DNA from: Eubacteriales Family XIII. Incertae Sedis bacterium
GTDB lineage: Bacteria; Bacillota_A; Clostridia; Peptostreptococcales; Anaerovoracaceae
Direction of reading: 5' to 3'
NCBI GenBank assembly: GCA_031278145.1
Contig: JAITLA010000098.1
Span: 1-6,747, forward strand
DNA: 6,747 bases
Position 1 is the stretch's first letter, and every line of letters begins with the position of its first letter. Shown here piece after piece: positions 4,083 to 6,747 of this stretch. A program made the position numbers and the translations under genes. The notes under the pieces were generated by a model. That model did no database searches, was not told where the DNA came from, and saw only the letters and a list, made by a program, of their open reading frames with translations.

Positions 4083-6590
4083 ATGCACAAGAAAATCATA
4101 GGTTTGTCCGTCGCCCTGTTGCTCTTCGCAAGCCTTGTTTCGCCCGCGTTTTCGGCGGAGGGGGATTTTGATGTCCAAGACGGCGCGCTTGTCAAGTACA
4201 ACGGGCCGAGCGGCGATGTCGTCATTTTGGAAGGCGTGACGAATATCAAGTCGCAAGCCTTCGTAGGCGTCGAGTCCGTAAGCAGCCTTTCCCTGCCGGC
4301 CTCATTTGCGTACATGAAATACTTGTCGCCGGATAAAAGTTTGCACGATCTGAAGCGTATAAGCGTGAGCCCCGAGAACCGGCATTTTACGGCTCAAGAC
4401 GGCGTGCTGTTCAGCAAGGACATGCGGACGCTTTACCGTTACCCCGGCGGCAAAGACGGCGACGCGTACAGCGTACCCGACAGCGTAAGCCTGATCAGGC
4501 GATGCGCGTTCTTTGACGCGTTCGCGCTCAGGGAATTACACCTTCCCGACGGTCTGGCCGGCATAGAGGACGCCGCATTTTCGGGTTTATGCATCGCCTC
4601 GCTTGAGATTCCCGACAGCGTGATCATGATCGGCGGCACCTCGCTGCCGAATCCGACCACGGTTCTTTTCGCCGGCCCGAAAATCGATGTAAACTCCTTG
4701 TCCTCGATTTCCGTTTCGGGCAGCCCCGGTTCCGTGGCCCATATCGCGACGGGACTCTACGGGCGAACACCGTTTATTCCCACCGGTATGGACACGAAAT
4801 TGAACGAATCCTCCTATCCCGGTACAATCATCACCTATACCGATATGTCGAACGAGGACGCGTATCAGTCCTTTCTGACGGGATCGCGAACCGACGAAAC
4901 CGCGATGGATTACTATATTAAGACGGCAGGGGAAAATCACGCGGACTATCCTACGGACTGGCGCGAGGAACGCGGTCCCAAGCTCAGCGACAAGAAGCTG
5001 CAAGAAAAGATGTTCGCCCTTGCCGACGGCTATGAAACGCTGCGCGCCTCCTTCGCCAAGCCGGCCGGCGATCTCGAGAGGATTTCCCAAATTTACGACT
5101 GGGTGACGAACAACATGTACATGGATCACAGCCTGTATACTTCGCGCGTACCCTTACTGAGCGCCGACGAGGGCGGTGGCATAAGCATATCCGTTGACGG
5201 GCGCGGATACGAGTTCCCATACACGGACGACAGTTGCATCGCCTTCCTGACGCGCGACCTGCTGTGCGAAGCCGGAATCCCCGCCAGGGTCGTTTCCGGG
5301 TGGTCGAACGGCGTCCGCGCGTGGTCGTTGGTCAACAGCGACGGGACGCCTTCCGCCGATGAACGCGAGGAGGCCGAAAACTATGCGACCTCTCATCATT
5401 GGTTGGAGGCCTTTGCCGACGGGCGCTGGATCCTGCTTGACCCATCCTTGGACTGCCACAATACGGCGCTCAGAACCTCGAGCGCGACCTCATACACACA
5501 GGAACGCCCGGCGACACGCGACTATTTTGATCTTGACGCCGTGCGCTTCTCGAAGGATCACTATCCGTGGGAATACAGCCCGCAAATCGAAAATTTCTTC
5601 CTCGACGACATCCTGTACAAGCTCTCTCCCATCGGCGAAGGGACCACGCTCGCGTTCCCCGAATGCACGAAGCGGTTGTTGTTCAGCTTTGCCGCCAATG
5701 ATTCCCTTGACGTTTCAAAGGTGGAGCGGGTGATCCTTCCCGACGGACTGCTGCACATCCCACACCAAGCGTTCGCCGGCGTTGGGTCCCTCAAAAGCCT
5801 GACGATACCCGACAGCGTATACGTACTTGGACCGAGTGTGTTCCAAGGATTATCCGAATTGACGGAAGTGACATTGTCAAAAAACCTGGCGGCGATCCCG
5901 CAAACCTGTTTTGAAGGATGCGATTCGCTGCTGAGCGTAAATGTGCCCGACAATGTGAAATGGATCGGATACCACGCGTTTGGCTACGACACGGACGGCG
6001 AAAAAATACCGGGCTTCACGATTTACGGCTCCGAGGGTTCGGCGGCGCATAAATACGCGAAGGCCAACGATCTTGCTTTTGTGGCGACGAGCGCCGCGCA
6101 AAGGGCGACGGCGGTCCCGACAAAGTCCGCCGTGCGGATCGACGGAAAAACCGCGACCTTTGACGCATACAATATAGACGGCAGCAATTTTTTTAAGCTG
6201 CGCGATCTCGCCTTTGCGATGAACGGCGGCGCGAAGCAATTCGCTCTTGAATACACGGATCGCAAGGAGAGTTCTTACTACGGATCGATAGGCATTACCG
6301 CGGGAGAGGCGTACACGCCGGTCGGCGGCGAAATGAGCGGAGGCGGCAAAGGGACGGCGAGCGTGGCAATGGGCTTGGACCCTGTTTACGTCGAAAGAAA
6401 TCCGGAGCCCGGGCAGAGTTTTTTCTACCATGACGACGCCATGAGAGCGTGGATGACCGCCTGCAACATCGACGGCAGCAACTATTTCAAGCTGCGCGAT
6501 ATCGCAAAGGCGCTCGACTTCAATGTGACCTACGACGGCACGGGGAACACCATCGTAATAGACACGGGCACGGGGTATGCGCCGGAATAG
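4083..6590 (+). CDS. Secreted LRR_5 / transglutaminase-like / stalk-domain surface protein
   Basis: The protein has 835 residues. A signal peptide covers 1-24 with likely cleavage AFS|AEG. Residues about 46-199 are BspA-type leucine-rich repeats, including VSPENRHFTAQDGVLFSKD, VPDSVSLIRRCAFF and LPDGLAGIEDAAF. A transglutaminase-like domain follows at about 310-480: Cys385 (DDSC), then GIPARVVSGW, His438 (HHWLEAF) and Asp453 (LLDPS) form a complete catalytic triad. A second repeat block spans about 547-668 (IPDSVYVLGPSVF, CFEGCDSLLSV, then a closing IYGSEGSAAHKYAK). Residues 680-835 form a copper-amine-oxidase-N-like stalk domain with two NIDGSN(F/Y)FKLRD motifs at 697 and 795, ending NTIVIDTGTGYAPE. 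No LPXTG sorting signal is present, so it is secreted or held by the stalk domain. Such proteins are thought to act in protein modification, peptidase activity or adhesion at the surface; the substrate is unknown. It is divergent from the yycHI operon. Confidence 0.9.
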   Translation: MHKKIIGLSVALLLFASLVSPAFSAEGDFDVQDGALVKYNGPSGDVVILEGVTNIKSQAFVGVESVSSLSLPASFAYMKYLSPDKSLHDLKRISVSPENRHFTAQDGVLFSKDMRTLYRYPGGKDGDAYSVPDSVSLIRRCAFFDAFALRELHLPDGLAGIEDAAFSGLCIASLEIPDSVIMIGGTSLPNPTTVLFAGPKIDVNSLSSISVSGSPGSVAHIATGLYGRTPFIPTGMDTKLNESSYPGTIITYTDMSNEDAYQSFLTGSRTDETAMDYYIKTAGENHADYPTDWREERGPKLSDKKLQEKMFALADGYETLRASFAKPAGDLERISQIYDWVTNNMYMDHSLYTSRVPLLSADEGGGISISVDGRGYEFPYTDDSCIAFLTRDLLCEAGIPARVVSGWSNGVRAWSLVNSDGTPSADEREEAENYATSHHWLEAFADGRWILLDPSLDCHNTALRTSSATSYTQERPATRDYFDLDAVRFSKDHYPWEYSPQIENFFLDDILYKLSPIGEGTTLAFPECTKRLLFSFAANDSLDVSKVERVILPDGLLHIPHQAFAGVGSLKSLTIPDSVYVLGPSVFQGLSELTEVTLSKNLAAIPQTCFEGCDSLLSVNVPDNVKWIGYHAFGYDTDGEKIPGFTIYGSEGSAAHKYAKANDLAFVATSAAQRATAVPTKSAVRIDGKTATFDAYNIDGSNFFKLRDLAFAMNGGAKQFALEYTDRKESSYYGSIGITAGEAYTPVGGEMSGGGKGTASVAMGLDPVYVERNPEPGQSFFYHDDAMRAWMTACNIDGSNYFKLRDIAKALDFNVTYDGTGNTIVIDTGTGYAPE

Positions 6591-6644
6591 GCGGCAGCCG
6601 ATGCATTTGGCACTGCTTTACTCAAACCCGGAAAGGAGAAGCCC
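6591..6644 (+). other. Short spacer with ribosome binding site of the next gene
   Basis: 54 bases separate the surface-protein stop from the next start. There is no hairpin with a T run and no clear promoter, so read-through from the surface-protein gene is possible. AAGGAG (6633-6638) sits six bases before the ATG at 6645. Confidence 0.5.
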
Positions 6645-6747
6645 ATGCAGAAAGCCTATCTCGTGCCGCACCCGCCGCTGATCGTCCCCGGCGTGGGCGC
6701 GGGGGACGAGATCCCGGACACGCGCCGCGCCTACGAGTGGGCGGCGG
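6645..6747 (+). CDS. amrA: AmmeMemoRadiSam system protein A, N-terminal fragment (LigB/Memo-like domain; runs off right edge)
   Basis: Only 34 codons are visible, beginning MQKAYLVPHPPLIVPGVG and continuing GDEIPDTRRAYEW. The motif (I/L)VPHPPLI(I/V)P followed by G and an acidic stretch is typical of the N-terminus of AmmeMemoRadiSam system protein A, where a class III extradiol-dioxygenase-like (LigB/Memo) domain is fused to an AMMECR1 domain. The His of VPHPP is a likely metal ligand in this fold. Partner genes for a Memo protein and a radical SAM enzyme would be expected beyond the edge. The biological role of the system is poorly defined. A stand-alone LigB-domain protein cannot be excluded from so short a piece. 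Confidence 0.65.
   Translation, partial: MQKAYLVPHPPLIVPGVGAGDEIPDTRRAYEWAA

Overview
The window looks like part of a chromosome from a GC-rich member of the Firmicutes, probably class Clostridia. Three things point there. Homologues of the WalK-associated membrane proteins YycH and YycI sit next to an HtrA-type protease. A surface protein combines BspA-type leucine-rich repeats, a transglutaminase-like domain and a C-terminal stalk domain, a combination common in Clostridia. The ribosome binding sites are purine-rich and of Bacillus/Clostridium type. Third codon positions are mostly G or C, which is why long open frames appear opposite the real genes. No RNA genes, insertion sequences, phage genes or CRISPR arrays were seen.

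Left half (1-3731, minus strand, read right to left): four genes in one direction. First is a small secreted protein of unknown family (3731-3189). Next come yycH (3178-1658) and yycI (1649-924), tightly packed. After a 255-base gap comes the start of an htrA-like membrane serine protease that runs off the left edge (668-1). In Bacillus and relatives, yycH and yycI follow walR and walK, and walJ usually lies before htrA. Here neither walRK nor walJ is present, and a secreted beta-rich protein takes the leading place. The set is plausibly an envelope-stress or cell-wall sensing module acting at the outer face of the membrane.

Middle (3732-4082): a divergent control region. It holds a strong sigma-A promoter for the rightward gene (TTTACA, 17 bases, TATAAT). 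An 8-base inverted repeat with a GC-rich core sits just upstream of the -35 box. Toward the minus-strand operon lies an AT-rich stretch with repeated CAGTAT motifs. After the promoter comes a leader of about 148 bases with two consecutive potential stem structures ahead of the ribosome binding site.

Right half (4083-6747, plus strand): an 835-residue secreted protein with the order signal peptide, LRR_5 repeats, transglutaminase-like domain with a complete Cys-His-Asp triad, LRR_5 repeats, stalk domain. It is followed after 54 bases by the first 34 codons of a gene whose N-terminus matches the LigB/Memo-like half of AmmeMemoRadiSam system protein A, cut by the right edge.

The most interesting points are the yycHI-htrA set separated from its kinase and led by an unknown secreted protein, the repeat-bearing cytoplasmic extension of HtrA, mutually exclusive hairpins beside the htrA ribosome binding site, and the structured leader of the surface protein.
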